Shown: in pieces, positions 26,244 through 36,377 of the stretch
How the letters are laid out: the number at the start of each line of letters is the position of its first letter
How positions within the stretch are numbered: position 1 is the stretch's first letter
Assembly: GCF_014490725.1 (NCBI RefSeq)
Contig: NZ_JACOQL010000001.1
Coordinates: 682,001-746,000 of the forward strand
DNA from: Paracoccus amoyensis
Lineage (GTDB): Bacteria; Pseudomonadota; Alphaproteobacteria; Rhodobacterales; Rhodobacteraceae
DNA: 64,000 nt
Reading direction: 5' to 3'
Notes under the pieces: generated by a model
Database searches by the model: none
What the model saw: only the letters and a program-made list of their open reading frames with translations
What the model was told of the DNA's origin: nothing
Program-made: the position numbers and the translations under genes

Positions 26244-27737
26244 ATGTCTGATGCAAGCTATAATGCGAGCATTGCCAATGGCGTTCATCCGGTGGACGAA
26301 GTGTTGCCCGCCGGAAAGTTATTCACACTTGGTTTTCAGCATGTGCTGGTCATGTATGCAGGGGCCATTGCGGTTCCGCTTATTGTAGGCCGCGCCTTGC
26401 AACTATCGCCCGAAGAGGTCGCATTTCTGATCTCGGCCGATCTGTTTGTCTGCGGCATCGTGTCAATCATTCAAAGCTTCGGGGCGACCCAGTATTTCGG
26501 GATCAAGCTGCCTGTGATGATGGGTGTCACCTTTGCGTCGGTTGGCCCGATGGTCGCCATCGCACAGGCGACCCCGGGGCACGAGGGCGCACGGGCGTTG
26601 TTTGGCGCAATCATCGCCGCCGGCCTGATTGGCATTTTCATCGCACCGATCGTCAGTCGGATGCTGCGCTTCTTTCCGCCCGTCGTGACCGGCACACTGA
26701 TCCTGACCATCGGCATCAGCCTGATGCCCATCGGCATCAACTGGATCTTCGGTCTGCCGGTCGGCCCGACCGCGCCGCAAATCGTCGATCCTGCGGCGGC
26801 GGCATGGCTGGACGCGGCAAGGGCTGCTGGCAATGTGCCAGCCAGCGTCACCTTGGCCCCGACCGTGAATAACCCGGCCTATGCATCGGCCAGCAACATC
26901 ATCATCGCGATTCTCGTGCTGGGCACGATCCTTTTGGTCTCACGTTTCGCCAAGGGCTTTTTGTCCAATGTCGCGGTGCTGATCGGCATTGTTGTCGGCG
27001 GCGTCGTCGCGGCCATGCTGGGCATGATGCATTTCGACAAGGTGGGCGAGGCCAGCTGGTTCGCGGTCATCAAGCCATTGCATTTCGGAATGCCGACCTT
27101 TGACCCGATCATGATCCTGACCATGGTTCTGGTGATGATCGTCACGCTGATTGAATCGACCGGCATGTTCCTTGCGCTCAGCGATATCTGCAAAAAGCCG
27201 CTGAGCCAGAAGGGGCTGGCAGCGGGTCTGCGTGCAGATGGCCTTGGCACGGCAATTGGCGGGCTGTTCAACACCTTTCCCTATACCTCGTTCAGCCAGA
27301 ATGTCGGCCTGGTCGGTGTCACTGGCATCCGGTCACGATTTGTCTGCGTGGCGGGCGGCGCCATCATGATCGTGCTGGGCCTGATCCCGAAGATGGGGGC
27401 GCTGGTCGAAAGCCTGCCGACCACCGTTCTGGGCGGTGCCGGTCTGGTCATGTTCGGCATGGTGGCCGCAACGGGTATCCGCATCCTTGCGCGCGTCGAT
27501 TTTGCGAGTAACCGGCATAACCTGTTCATCGTCGCCATCTCGGTCGGGATTGGGATGATCCCGATGGTGGCGCCGCATTTCAACCAATGGATGCCGCATG
27601 CCATTCACCCGCTGATCCATTCGGGTATCCTGCTGGCGGCGCTGTCTGCGGTTCTACTGAACTGGTATTACAACGGTGCGCCGGAGATCGACGAAGCCGA
27701 CATCCGCGAGGCTGGCCATGTCGCCGACTCGCACTGA
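26244..27737 (+). CDS. NCS2 xanthine/uric acid permease
   Basis: A 497-residue nucleobase-ascorbate-type transporter with about 14 helices. The signature reads QNVGLVGVTGIRSR; a Gly after the Thr, with an N-x-G start, is typical of bacterial urate/xanthine carriers. QSFGATQYFGIKLPVMMG is the other conserved block. It imports the substrate of xanthine dehydrogenase or of PuuD. GGGAGG precedes ATG 26244, 35 bases after bhcD with no terminator between, so it is probably transcribed with the bhc genes. Its end overlaps the next gene by 20 bases. Confidence 0.9.
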   Translation: MSDASYNASIANGVHPVDEVLPAGKLFTLGFQHVLVMYAGAIAVPLIVGRALQLSPEEVAFLISADLFVCGIVSIIQSFGATQYFGIKLPVMMGVTFASVGPMVAIAQATPGHEGARALFGAIIAAGLIGIFIAPIVSRMLRFFPPVVTGTLILTIGISLMPIGINWIFGLPVGPTAPQIVDPAAAAWLDAARAAGNVPASVTLAPTVNNPAYASASNIIIAILVLGTILLVSRFAKGFLSNVAVLIGIVVGGVVAAMLGMMHFDKVGEASWFAVIKPLHFGMPTFDPIMILTMVLVMIVTLIESTGMFLALSDICKKPLSQKGLAAGLRADGLGTAIGGLFNTFPYTSFSQNVGLVGVTGIRSRFVCVAGGAIMIVLGLIPKMGALVESLPTTVLGGAGLVMFGMVAATGIRILARVDFASNRHNLFIVAISVGIGMIPMVAPHFNQWMPHAIHPLIHSGILLAALSAVLLNWYYNGAPEIDEADIREAGHVADSH

Positions 27738-29073
27738 TCGGTTGCTGATCCGCCATGCCGATGTTGTCGTCACCATGGACGACACACGGCAAGAAATCGG
27801 CAATGGCGACGTGCTGGTTGAAAACGGAAAGATTGTCGCGGTGGGCCAAGGCCTGCCGCGCGATGGCGCCAAGGTGATCGAGGCCGCAGGCTGTGTCGTG
27901 ACGCCGGGGTTGGTGAATACCCATCATCACCTGTTTCAGACGCTGACCCGCGCGGTTCCCGCAGCACAGAATGCCGCACTGTTTGGCTGGCTGAAGACGC
28001 TATATCCGATCTGGGCGCGGATGACGCCGGACGATATTCGCTTGTCGGCCGAGGTGGGACTGGCCGAACTGGCGATGTCGGGCTGCACCTGTTCGTCGGA
28101 TCATCTGTATATGTTCCCGAACGGATCACGACTGGATGACAGTATCGAAGCCGCGCAGAAAATCGGCATCCGCTTTACCGCCACGCGCGGCGCGATGTCG
28201 ATTGGCGAAAGCAAGGGCGGCTTGCCGCCCGATGCGCTGGTCGAGGATGAGGCCGCAATCCTGACGGACAGCGCACGCGTGGTCGATGCGTTTCATGACC
28301 CGAACGAAGGCGCGATGGTTCAGGTCGGACTTGCGCCCTGTTCGCCATTTTCCGTCAGCCGTGAATTGATGCGCGATGCGGCAATCCTTGCCCGCGAAAA
28401 GGGCGTGCGGCTGCATACGCATCTTGCCGAAAATGACGAAGATATCCGCTATTCGTTGGAAACCTTTGGGATGCTGCCGGGGGATTATGCCGAAAGCCTG
28501 GGCTGGACGGGAGACGATGTCTGGCACGCCCATTGCGTGAAACTGTCGGGTGATGAAATCGACCTGTTCGCCCGGACCGGCACCGGGGTCGCGCATTGCC
28601 CCTGTTCCAATGCGCGTCTTGCCAGCGGCATCGCGCCCGTGCGTCAGATGCGTGACGCGGGCGTGCCGGTTGGGCTGGGCGTTGATGGGTCTGCCTCGAA
28701 TGACAGCAGCCATCTGGGGGCCGAGGCGCGACAGGCCATGTTGGTTGCGCGTCTGCGCGATGGGCCAGCCGCCCTTGGCGCGCGCGAAGCGTTGGAGATT
28801 GCGACCCTTGGCGGCGCACGGGTTTTGGGGCGTCGCGATATTGGTGCGCTGAAACCCGGTATGCAGGCCGATCTGGTCCTGTGGGATGTCAGCGAACTGC
28901 CCGCCGCTGGCCAATGGGATCCCGTCGCCGCATTGATATTCTGCGCCCCGATCAGGCCAAAGGCGGTCTATGTGCAGGGCAGAGCGGTCGTCGCGGATTA
29001 CCGTCTTTTGACCGCTGACACGCGGGATTTGCAGGCCCGTGCGCAAAAATCGGTCGCCCGGCTTGCCGGGTGA
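27718..29073 (+). CDS. 8-oxoguanine deaminase
   Basis: A 451-residue amidohydrolase of the cytosine/guanine deaminase superfamily. Metal ligands sit in VNTHHHLFQTLTRA (His69 and His71) and HTHLAENDED, with the later HCVKLSGDEI and VDGSASNDSS. The segment SSDHLYMFPNG near residue 135 is typical of 8-oxoguanine deaminases, which make urate from 8-oxoguanine. ATG 27718 lies inside the end of the permease gene (20-base overlap); the earlier ATG at 27676 is not supported. The product, urate, is the substrate of PuuD two genes downstream. Confidence 0.88.
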   Translation: MSPTRTDRLLIRHADVVVTMDDTRQEIGNGDVLVENGKIVAVGQGLPRDGAKVIEAAGCVVTPGLVNTHHHLFQTLTRAVPAAQNAALFGWLKTLYPIWARMTPDDIRLSAEVGLAELAMSGCTCSSDHLYMFPNGSRLDDSIEAAQKIGIRFTATRGAMSIGESKGGLPPDALVEDEAAILTDSARVVDAFHDPNEGAMVQVGLAPCSPFSVSRELMRDAAILAREKGVRLHTHLAENDEDIRYSLETFGMLPGDYAESLGWTGDDVWHAHCVKLSGDEIDLFARTGTGVAHCPCSNARLASGIAPVRQMRDAGVPVGLGVDGSASNDSSHLGAEARQAMLVARLRDGPAALGAREALEIATLGGARVLGRRDIGALKPGMQADLVLWDVSELPAAGQWDPVAALIFCAPIRPKAVYVQGRAVVADYRLLTADTRDLQARAQKSVARLAG

Positions 29074-29195
29074 TCGACAGCCTCCATTCGTCGATTATTC
29101 ACGAAATTTATAGACTACCTTGCGTTTCAGCCCTCTCGCGGGCGAACCACGGGATAGGTTATCAAGAAAACAACGAAAATGAGAGGGAGGCCCAG

Positions 29196-29549
29196 ATGCC
29201 AGGTTACCTGACCACCCATGTTCTGGACACCGCTCGGGGTCGCCCGGCGGAAGGGATGGACATCGTGCTGTTTCGCCTGAACGGCGATCAGCGGACGGAA
29301 CTTGCGCGGATGCGCACCAACAGCGATGGCCGCACCGACAAGCAGATATTGCCCGAAGCCGCGTTCGACACCGGCACCTATGAGCTGGAATTTCATGCAG
29401 GCGCATGGATGGATGCCACCGGGGTCGAGGCCGAAAGCCCGCGATTTCTGGACGTGATCCCGATCCGCTTTGGCATGTCGCAACAGGACCATTACCATGT
29501 GCCGCTGTTGATTTCTCCCTTCGGATTTTCAACCTATCGAGGGAGCTGA
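29196..29549 (+). CDS. uraH: 5-hydroxyisourate hydrolase
   Basis: A 117-residue transthyretin-like protein. The hallmarks are the N-terminal THVLDTARGRPAEG, with catalytic His8, and the C-terminal YRGS at 114-117, which separates true hydrolases from transthyretins. It converts 5-hydroxyisourate to OHCU, the substrate of the UraD domain. GGGAGG precedes ATG 29196; the frame extends to 29070 without homology. A 122-base gap separates it from 8-oxoguanine deaminase, and puuD follows after three bases. Confidence 0.95.
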   Translation: MPGYLTTHVLDTARGRPAEGMDIVLFRLNGDQRTELARMRTNSDGRTDKQILPEAAFDTGTYELEFHAGAWMDATGVEAESPRFLDVIPIRFGMSQQDHYHVPLLISPFGFSTYRGS

Positions 29550-29552
29550 GAC

Positions 29553-30806
29553 ATGATCCCCGATTACGTCATCATCTGGGAATGGCTGTCAGTCGCAATT
29601 CGCTGGACCCATGTCATCACCGCCATCGCGTGGATTGGATCGTCTTTTTACTTCGTTGCGCTGGATCTTGGCCTGCTGAAAGTGCCCGGCCTACCCAAGG
29701 GCGCTTATGGAGAGGAATGGCAGGTTCATGGCGGCGGTTTCTACCACATCAACAAATATCTGGTGGCGCCCGAGCGGATGCCGGAACATCTGACGTGGTT
29801 CAAATGGGAAAGCTATATGACCTGGATCAGCGGCGCCGCGCTGTTGATGGTCACCTATTGGGCGGGGGCAAATCTGTATCTGATCGACCCGGCCAAGATG
29901 GAACTGGCGACGTGGCAGGCAATCCTGATTTCGGGTGGCTCGCTGGCGATCGGCTGGCTGATCTATGACACGCTGTGCAAATCGCCTCTGGGTGAAAAAC
30001 CAACCGTGCTGATGCTGCTGCTGTTCGTGGCGCTGGTCATCATGGGATGGGGCTATAATCAGGTCTTTACCGGCCGCGCGGCGCTGCTGCATCTGGGCGC
30101 GTTCACGGCAACGATCATGACCGCCAACGTGTTCCTGATCATCATGCCGAACCAGCGCATCGTGGTGGCCGACCTGAAGGCCGGACGTGCCCCCGATCCG
30201 AAATACGGCAAGATCGCCAAGCTGCGTTCGACGCACAACAACTACCTGACCCTGCCGGTCATTTTCCTGATGCTGTCGAACCATTATCCGCTTGCCTTCG
30301 CCAGCGACTATAACTGGCTGATCGCGGCACTGATTTTCCTGATGGGTGTCACCATTCGTCATTTCTTCAACACCATGCATGCCCGTAAGGGCGAATTGTG
30401 GTGGACATGGGCGGTGACGGCGGTGCTGTTCGTCCTGATCATGTGGATCAGCTCTCTGGGGTTGAACCAGGACAGTTATGAGGAAGCGCAGGCCCGTCCG
30501 ATGACTGCCGTCGAAACCCACTATGCCCAGGCTGCGGGTTTCGACGAAGTGGCAACCATCATCAGCGGTCGCTGTTCCATGTGCCACGCCCGAGAGCCGG
30601 TTTACGAAGGCATCTACCACGCACCCAAGGGCGTCTTTCTTGAGACGCCCAAGGATGTGGCCCGCTATGCCAAGGAAATCTATGTGCAGGCGGGTCTGAC
30701 CGATGCGATGCCCCCGGCCAATGTCAGCTTCATGGAGGCCGAGGAACGGGCCAAGGTCATTCGCTGGTTCCGCGCAGCCGACGGAATGCAGCTTGCGACA
30801 AAGTAA
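29553..30806 (+). CDS. puuD: Urate hydroxylase PuuD (membrane, cytochrome c domain)
   Basis: A 417-residue inner-membrane protein with about eight hydrophobic segments and a C-terminal periplasmic cytochrome c domain whose heme motif is C341-S-M-C344-H345. This is the PuuD/DUF989 urate oxidase that oxidises urate to 5-hydroxyisourate and passes electrons to the respiratory chain instead of making peroxide. Early motifs such as EWLSVAIRWTHVITAIAWIGSSF fit the family. It is coupled to uraH, which uses its product. The convergent LysR gene begins (stop end) 67 bases later. Confidence 0.95.
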   Translation: MIPDYVIIWEWLSVAIRWTHVITAIAWIGSSFYFVALDLGLLKVPGLPKGAYGEEWQVHGGGFYHINKYLVAPERMPEHLTWFKWESYMTWISGAALLMVTYWAGANLYLIDPAKMELATWQAILISGGSLAIGWLIYDTLCKSPLGEKPTVLMLLLFVALVIMGWGYNQVFTGRAALLHLGAFTATIMTANVFLIIMPNQRIVVADLKAGRAPDPKYGKIAKLRSTHNNYLTLPVIFLMLSNHYPLAFASDYNWLIAALIFLMGVTIRHFFNTMHARKGELWWTWAVTAVLFVLIMWISSLGLNQDSYEEAQARPMTAVETHYAQAAGFDEVATIISGRCSMCHAREPVYEGIYHAPKGVFLETPKDVARYAKEIYVQAGLTDAMPPANVSFMEAEERAKVIRWFRAADGMQLATK

Positions 30807-30873
30807 ACCAGATCGGGGCAGCGTTTCGGTGCCTGCCTGTCGTGAAGATGCGAAAGCGGCGTTTTCGAAAAGA

Positions 30874-31767
30874 TCAAAAGACTTTCTTCAACTCTCGCAC
30901 GGCGTAATCCGCGAACATGCGGACCTTCGGGTCCTGCAATCGGCGATGCGGTGTCAGGCATCCGAACTGCGCCGAAACCGGGGGCGTCTCTGACAGGACT
31001 ACCACCAAGCGACCGGCTTTGATGTCGTCTGCCACCTCATATTGCGGGCGATTCGCGATTCCCTGTCCGGTCAGCGCCCAATTCGTCAGCACATCGCCGT
31101 CATCGGTATCAAACTTGCCCGACACCATCATCTTGCGTGGTCCATCATTGGTGTCCAGCGTCCAGAAAAATTCGGGGCTGCGTGGATAACGCAGAAGCAG
31201 GCAATTGTGGCCGGCAAGATCTTCGGGGATATTCGGGGTTCCGTTGGCCTTCAGATAATCCGGTGATGCGACAAGCACCCGCGGCGCATCCGCGATCTTG
31301 CGCCATTTCAGGGCGGAATCAGTTGGCTCGCCCAGGAAAAACGCCAGATCAATGGCATCTTCGACAATATTCACATTGCGGTCCGACAGGCGCAGGCGAA
31401 ATTCAACCCCCGGATTTTCTTCGCAAAATTCCGGGATCAACGGTGCTATCAATCGCCGTCCCAGACCCAAGGGCGCAGTCAGCCGGATCACGCCTTGGGG
31501 GCGGCTGGAAAAGGTGGAGACCATCGCCTCTGCCTCTTCCAGGGTGTCAATCACCCGGCGAGCGTGATCGTAGAAGGCGCGACCGATTTCGGTCGTCGTC
31601 AACTTGCGGGTCGTGCGGTTCAACAACCTGACGCCAAAGCGATTTTCCAGATCCTTGATGCGGTTCGATGCGACCGCAGGGGACAGCCGCAGGTCGCGAC
31701 CACCCGAGGTGATCGAGCCCAGTTCAACCACGCGCACAAACACGCGAAGACTTTCAAGATAGGACAT
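30874..31767 (-). CDS. LysR-family regulator, probably of xdhABC
   Basis: A 297-residue LysR-type regulator with the N-terminal helix-turn-helix (LGSITSGGRDLRLSPAVASNRIKDLE) and a substrate-binding domain. It is closest in form to the CrgA/DsdC-like branch that often controls adjacent operons. It is divergent from xdhA across 112 bases, so it probably controls xanthine dehydrogenase. The effector cannot be read; xanthine or urate would fit. Converges with puuD. Confidence 0.82.
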   Translation of the reverse strand: MSYLESLRVFVRVVELGSITSGGRDLRLSPAVASNRIKDLENRFGVRLLNRTTRKLTTTEIGRAFYDHARRVIDTLEEAEAMVSTFSSRPQGVIRLTAPLGLGRRLIAPLIPEFCEENPGVEFRLRLSDRNVNIVEDAIDLAFFLGEPTDSALKWRKIADAPRVLVASPDYLKANGTPNIPEDLAGHNCLLLRYPRSPEFFWTLDTNDGPRKMMVSGKFDTDDGDVLTNWALTGQGIANRPQYEVADDIKAGRLVVVLSETPPVSAQFGCLTPHRRLQDPKVRMFADYAVRELKKVF

Positions 31768-31879
31768 TTTGATGGGTCGCTTTCAAGGATTCGTGTAAAG
31801 TCTTCCGTGTTACAACCGATTTCGCAATGTTTTTTTCCGGCCTAATCTGGAAAGCGGGTTCAAAGCCACGAGGAATGCC

Positions 31880-33331
31880 ATGACGCCCCAGATGCGTTTT
31901 CTGCTGAATGATCAAGAAATTGTCCTGACGGATGTCGGCCCGGCCGATACGTTGCTGGACCATTTGCGGATTTCGCAACGGCTGACAGGCACCAAAGAAG
32001 GCTGTGCTGAGGGCGATTGCGGGGCCTGCACCGTTCTGCTGGGCCGCGTGACCGACTCGGGACTTGTCTATGAGCCGATCAATGCCTGCATTCGTTTTCT
32101 GGCATCCTGCCACGGCACCCATATCGTCACGATTGAACATCTGAAATCGCCACAGGGCGGGTTGCATCCGATTCAGGCTGCGATGGTTGAAAATCACGGC
32201 AGCCAATGCGGCTTCTGCACGCCGGGTATCGTCATGTCGCTTTATGGCTTGTGGATGGCTAATCCGACGGCGGACGTGACCCAGATCGAAACCGCCTTGC
32301 AGGGTAATCTGTGCCGCTGCACAGGCTATGAGCCGATCATCAAGGCGGCATTGCAGGCCGGTCGGGCGGGCGGACAGGCGCAAGATGCGCTGAGCGTCGA
32401 ACGCGATGCCGTGACCGCCCGGCTACGCGCGATGTGGGGTGCCCGTGTCGAGCTTGTCAAAGAGGACGAACGGGCGATCATTCCCGCCGACACCGACGAT
32501 CTGGCTGCCATTCTTGAGGCGGAACCAAAGGCGACTATCGTGGCTGGCGCCACCGACGTTGGTCTTTGGGTGACAAAGTTTCTTCGCGACATCTCTCCGG
32601 CCGTATTCATCGGACATCTGATGAAGGGGATCGAGGTTTCGGATGGCGAAATTCGTCTTGGTGCGGGCGTTACCTATAGCGAGGCGGCACCGATCTTTCG
32701 TGACCACCTTCCGCAGGCCTATGATTACCTGCTGCGGATCGGCGGCTGGCAGGTGCGAAATATGGGCACCATCGGCGCGAATATCGCGAACGGATCGCCC
32801 ATTGGTGACAGCCCGCCACTGCTGATCTCGCTTAGTGCGCGGATCGTGCTGCGCAAGGGCAACACCCGTCGAGAGGTCGCGTTGGAAGATTACTTCATCG
32901 AATACGGGAAACAGGACCGCGCACCGGGCGAGTTTGTCGAACAGATCGTCATTCCGACGCAAGCTGGTGCGACCATCGCCGCCTATAAAGTGTCAAAACG
33001 CCGTGACAGCGACATTACCGCAGTTGCTGCCGGGTTCTGCATTCGTGTCGAAAATGGTATTATCGGCTCGGCCCGGATCGCCTTTGGCGGCATGGCAGGC
33101 ACGCCGAAACGGGCGGCCAAGGCCGAAGCTGCGCTGGTCGGCCAACCCTTTGCTGCAGCAGCTTTCGATGCCGCTGCCAAGGCGGTTCAGGACGATTTCC
33201 AGCCGCTAAGCGATTGGCGTGCCAGCGCCGAATACCGCAGCACCGTTGCTGCCAATCTGTTCCGCCGCTTCTGGCTGGAACAAAGCGAACCGGGGCTGCC
33301 CGTGCGCCTGAACTATGCCGTAGGAGCGTGA
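31880..33331 (+). CDS. xdhA: Xanthine dehydrogenase small subunit
   Basis: A 483-residue iron-sulfur and FAD subunit. The first 2Fe-2S cluster uses Cys42, 47, 50 and 70, the second Cys110, 113, 145 and 147 (CGFCTPG and NLCRCTGYEP). The FAD domain follows from about residue 180 (VAGATDVGLWVTK, GTIGANIANGSPIGD). It passes electrons from the molybdenum subunit to NAD+ during oxidation of hypoxanthine and xanthine to urate. xdhB starts two bases after its stop. Confidence 0.96.
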   Translation: MTPQMRFLLNDQEIVLTDVGPADTLLDHLRISQRLTGTKEGCAEGDCGACTVLLGRVTDSGLVYEPINACIRFLASCHGTHIVTIEHLKSPQGGLHPIQAAMVENHGSQCGFCTPGIVMSLYGLWMANPTADVTQIETALQGNLCRCTGYEPIIKAALQAGRAGGQAQDALSVERDAVTARLRAMWGARVELVKEDERAIIPADTDDLAAILEAEPKATIVAGATDVGLWVTKFLRDISPAVFIGHLMKGIEVSDGEIRLGAGVTYSEAAPIFRDHLPQAYDYLLRIGGWQVRNMGTIGANIANGSPIGDSPPLLISLSARIVLRKGNTRREVALEDYFIEYGKQDRAPGEFVEQIVIPTQAGATIAAYKVSKRRDSDITAVAAGFCIRVENGIIGSARIAFGGMAGTPKRAAKAEAALVGQPFAAAAFDAAAKAVQDDFQPLSDWRASAEYRSTVAANLFRRFWLEQSEPGLPVRLNYAVGA

Positions 33332-33333
33332 CC

Positions 33334-35640
33334 ATGAAGGACGAAACCCATATTCGCGGTCTGGCCCATACCGACACGATCCACGATTCCGCCATCAAGC
33401 AGGTGCAGGGACAGGCCGATTATACCGATGACCTGAACGAACCAAGCGGCCTGCTGCATGCCTATCTGGGGCTGTCGAAATGCGCACATGGCAAGATTGC
33501 CAGCATGGATCTGGATGCGGTGCGGGCCAGCCGTGGTGTCATCGACGTGCTGACCGTCGACGATATTCCGGGAGAGAATGACGTTTCCCCGAATGGCAAG
33601 CACGACGACCCCATCTTCGCCGATGGCAAGGTTCTGTTCTGGGGGCAGCCGGTCTTTGCCGTCATCGCCGAAACCCGCGATCTGGCCCGCCGCGCCGCCG
33701 CCAAGGCCCGGATCGAATATCAGGAACTGCCCTTCGCGCTGGACCCGATTGCCGCACGTGATGCAGGCATGGATTATGTGACCGAACCGCTGACGCTTCG
33801 CCGTGGCGATGCCGGCAAAGGTCTGTCCGCCGCGCCGCGCCGGATCAAGGGCCGTTTCGCCATTGGCGGGCAGGACCACTTTTACCTTGAAGGGCAGATC
33901 GCCATGGCCGTCCCCGGTGAGGATGACGACATCACGATCAACGTCTCGACCCAACACCCGTCCGAAGTGCAGCACATGGTTGCCCATGCGTTGCAGGTGC
34001 CCTCGCATTCCGTGGTCGTGAATGTCCGCCGTATGGGGGGCGGGTTCGGTGGTAAAGAAACACAGATGAACCTGTTCGCCTGCGTGGCCGCGATTGCTGC
34101 GAAAAAATGGAACCGAACGGTGAAAATCCGCCCTGACCGCGACGACGATATGTCAGCGACCGGCAAGCGTCATGATTTTGTCGTCGATTACGAAGTCGGC
34201 TTTGACGACAGCGGTAAAATTCTGGCCGTGCAGGGGGATTGGTATGCCCGCTGCGGGTTCTCGGCCGATCTGTCCGGCCCGGTTACGGATCGCGCATTGT
34301 TCCACGCCGACAACGCCTATTATTACCCCGATGTCCGCGTCAGCAGCCATCCGATGAGGACCAATACGGTCAGCAATACCGCTTTTCGCGGCTTCGGCGG
34401 CCCACAGGGTGTGATCGTGGCCGAACGCATCATCGAGGAAATCGCCTATGCGCTTGGTCGTGATCCGTTGGAAATCCGCAAGCTGAACTTGTATGAAAAC
34501 GGCCAGTTGACCCCCTATCATCAAGAGGTCACCGACCAGATCCTTCCGCGTATCTTTGATGAGCTGGAGGTCAGCAGCGATTATCAGGCCCGGCGTCAGG
34601 CGGTGCTGGACTGGAACGCCAAAGGCGGTGTGATCCGCAAGGGAATCGCGCTGACGCCAGTGAAATTCGGCATCAGCTTTACCGCCACCTGGTTCAATCA
34701 GGCAGGGGCGCTGATACACATCTATTCCGATGGCTCGATCGCGTTGAATCACGGCGGCACGGAAATGGGGCAGGGCCTGAACATCAAGGTCGCCCAGATC
34801 GTCGCCGAGGCATTTCAATGCGATATCAGCCGCATCAAGATCACCCGGACGACGACGGAAAAGGTGCCGAACACCTCGGCCACGGCTGCTTCATCGGGGA
34901 CGGACCTGAACGGCATGGCGGCGTTGGATGCGGCCGATCAGATCAAGGCACGGCTGGTCGATTTCGTGGCCGAGCGTTGGCAGGTCGCACCCGAGGATGT
35001 GACGTTCGTCCCCGGTCATATCAAGGCGGCCAACCACCACATTCCCTTTGATGAGGTGATCAGGGCCGCCTATATGGCACGGATTCATCTGTCCGCCGCG
35101 GGCTTTTACAAGACGCCGAAGATCCACTGGGATCGCGCGACGGGCAAAGGACGGCCGTTCTATTATTTCGCCTATGGCGCGGCGGTGTCCGAAGTCTCGG
35201 TCGATACGCTGACCGGCGAATATGTCATCGATCGGACGGATGTGATCCATGATGTCGGGCGCAGCCTGAACCCGGCGATCGACCGTGGTCAGGTCGAAGG
35301 CGCCTTCGTTCAGGGCGCTGGCTGGCTGACCTGCGAGGAATTGTGGTGGGACGCCAAGGGGCAGCTGCGGACCCATGCCCCCTCGACCTATAAAATCCCG
35401 TTGGCCTCGGACAAACCGCGCATTTTCAACGTAAAACTGGCCGATTGGTCGGAAAATGCCGAGCGCTCGATCAAACGGTCAAAGGCCGTGGGCGAGCCGC
35501 CCTTCATGCTGGGCATCAGCGTGTTCGAGGCGCTGAACATGGCAGTCGCATCCTTCAACGACTATCGCGAACCCGCCCGGCTTGATGCCCCCGCGACGCC
35601 CGAACGGGTGTTGATGGCGATTGAAAAGCTGCGCGGATGA
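33334..35640 (+). CDS. xdhB: Xanthine dehydrogenase molybdopterin-binding subunit
   Basis: A 768-residue molybdenum hydroxylase subunit. Expected cofactor-binding motifs are present: FYLEGQIA, RRMGGGFGGKETQ and GTEMGQGLN. The Glu of VGEPPFMLG is the catalytic base. TAGGAG precedes ATG 33334; the frame runs upstream to 33214 inside xdhA without homology. Its TGA overlaps the ATG of xdhC. Confidence 0.96.
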   Translation: MKDETHIRGLAHTDTIHDSAIKQVQGQADYTDDLNEPSGLLHAYLGLSKCAHGKIASMDLDAVRASRGVIDVLTVDDIPGENDVSPNGKHDDPIFADGKVLFWGQPVFAVIAETRDLARRAAAKARIEYQELPFALDPIAARDAGMDYVTEPLTLRRGDAGKGLSAAPRRIKGRFAIGGQDHFYLEGQIAMAVPGEDDDITINVSTQHPSEVQHMVAHALQVPSHSVVVNVRRMGGGFGGKETQMNLFACVAAIAAKKWNRTVKIRPDRDDDMSATGKRHDFVVDYEVGFDDSGKILAVQGDWYARCGFSADLSGPVTDRALFHADNAYYYPDVRVSSHPMRTNTVSNTAFRGFGGPQGVIVAERIIEEIAYALGRDPLEIRKLNLYENGQLTPYHQEVTDQILPRIFDELEVSSDYQARRQAVLDWNAKGGVIRKGIALTPVKFGISFTATWFNQAGALIHIYSDGSIALNHGGTEMGQGLNIKVAQIVAEAFQCDISRIKITRTTTEKVPNTSATAASSGTDLNGMAALDAADQIKARLVDFVAERWQVAPEDVTFVPGHIKAANHHIPFDEVIRAAYMARIHLSAAGFYKTPKIHWDRATGKGRPFYYFAYGAAVSEVSVDTLTGEYVIDRTDVIHDVGRSLNPAIDRGQVEGAFVQGAGWLTCEELWWDAKGQLRTHAPSTYKIPLASDKPRIFNVKLADWSENAERSIKRSKAVGEPPFMLGISVFEALNMAVASFNDYREPARLDAPATPERVLMAIEKLRG

Positions 35641-36377
35641 TCCGCGTTCGGGTGACACAGGCCCTTGGGTCCACACCCCGCGATGCCGGCGCCGAAATGT
35701 TCGTCGGCCCGGATCGCATAGAGGGAACGATAGGCGGCGGTCAGTTGGAATATATGGCCATCGACCGCGCCCGCCAGATGCTGAAAACCGGCGAGGATCA
35801 GGCACGGATGGACATCCCGCTTGGGCCTGAAATCGGTCAATGCTGCGGCGGACGGGTCACCCTTATACTGGATCGCAAGGGCCCTGAACCCGTCACCAAC
35901 CCGGATGCCCTGATTTTCGGCGCCGGTCATGTGGGACGCGCCCTTGCACTGGCCCTGCAACCCCTGCCGCTTGCGACCACGCTGATTGACAGCCGGGCCG
36001 AGGCACTGGCCCTGGCGGAACCGTCGGTCGAGACACGGCTTACGCCGCTGCCCGAAGCAGAAATTCGCAACGCCCGACCGGGCAGCGCCGTTATTATCCT
36101 GACCCACGATCACGCACTTGATTTTCTGCTTGCCGCAGAAGCCCTGTCCCGCAACGATCTATCCTATATCGGAATGATCGGCAGTGCGACCAAACGCGCA
36201 CAATTCACCCGCTTTGCCCGCGAACGGGGGATTGATCCAACTCCGCTGGTCTGCCCGATAGGTGCAGGTTTCAGCCCCGACAAGCGCCCTGCAATCATCG
36301 CGGCCTTTACGGCCGCCGAATTGATCGCCCGGCTGACCGCAACTTCTTCTTTGTCCAAATACCCATGCAACAGCTGA
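35637..36377 (+). CDS. xdhC: Xanthine dehydrogenase accessory protein XdhC
   Basis: A 246-residue chaperone that loads sulfurated molybdenum cofactor into XdhB. GSTPRDAGAEMFV near the N-terminus, the GTIGGGQLE block and a Rossmann segment (IFGAGHVGRALALAL) are typical. The N-terminus is shorter than in some relatives, because the start is fixed by the ATGA overlap with xdhB. Its last 13 bases overlap guaD. Confidence 0.92.
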   Translation: MIRVRVTQALGSTPRDAGAEMFVGPDRIEGTIGGGQLEYMAIDRARQMLKTGEDQARMDIPLGPEIGQCCGGRVTLILDRKGPEPVTNPDALIFGAGHVGRALALALQPLPLATTLIDSRAEALALAEPSVETRLTPLPEAEIRNARPGSAVIILTHDHALDFLLAAEALSRNDLSYIGMIGSATKRAQFTRFARERGIDPTPLVCPIGAGFSPDKRPAIIAAFTAAELIARLTATSSLSKYPCNS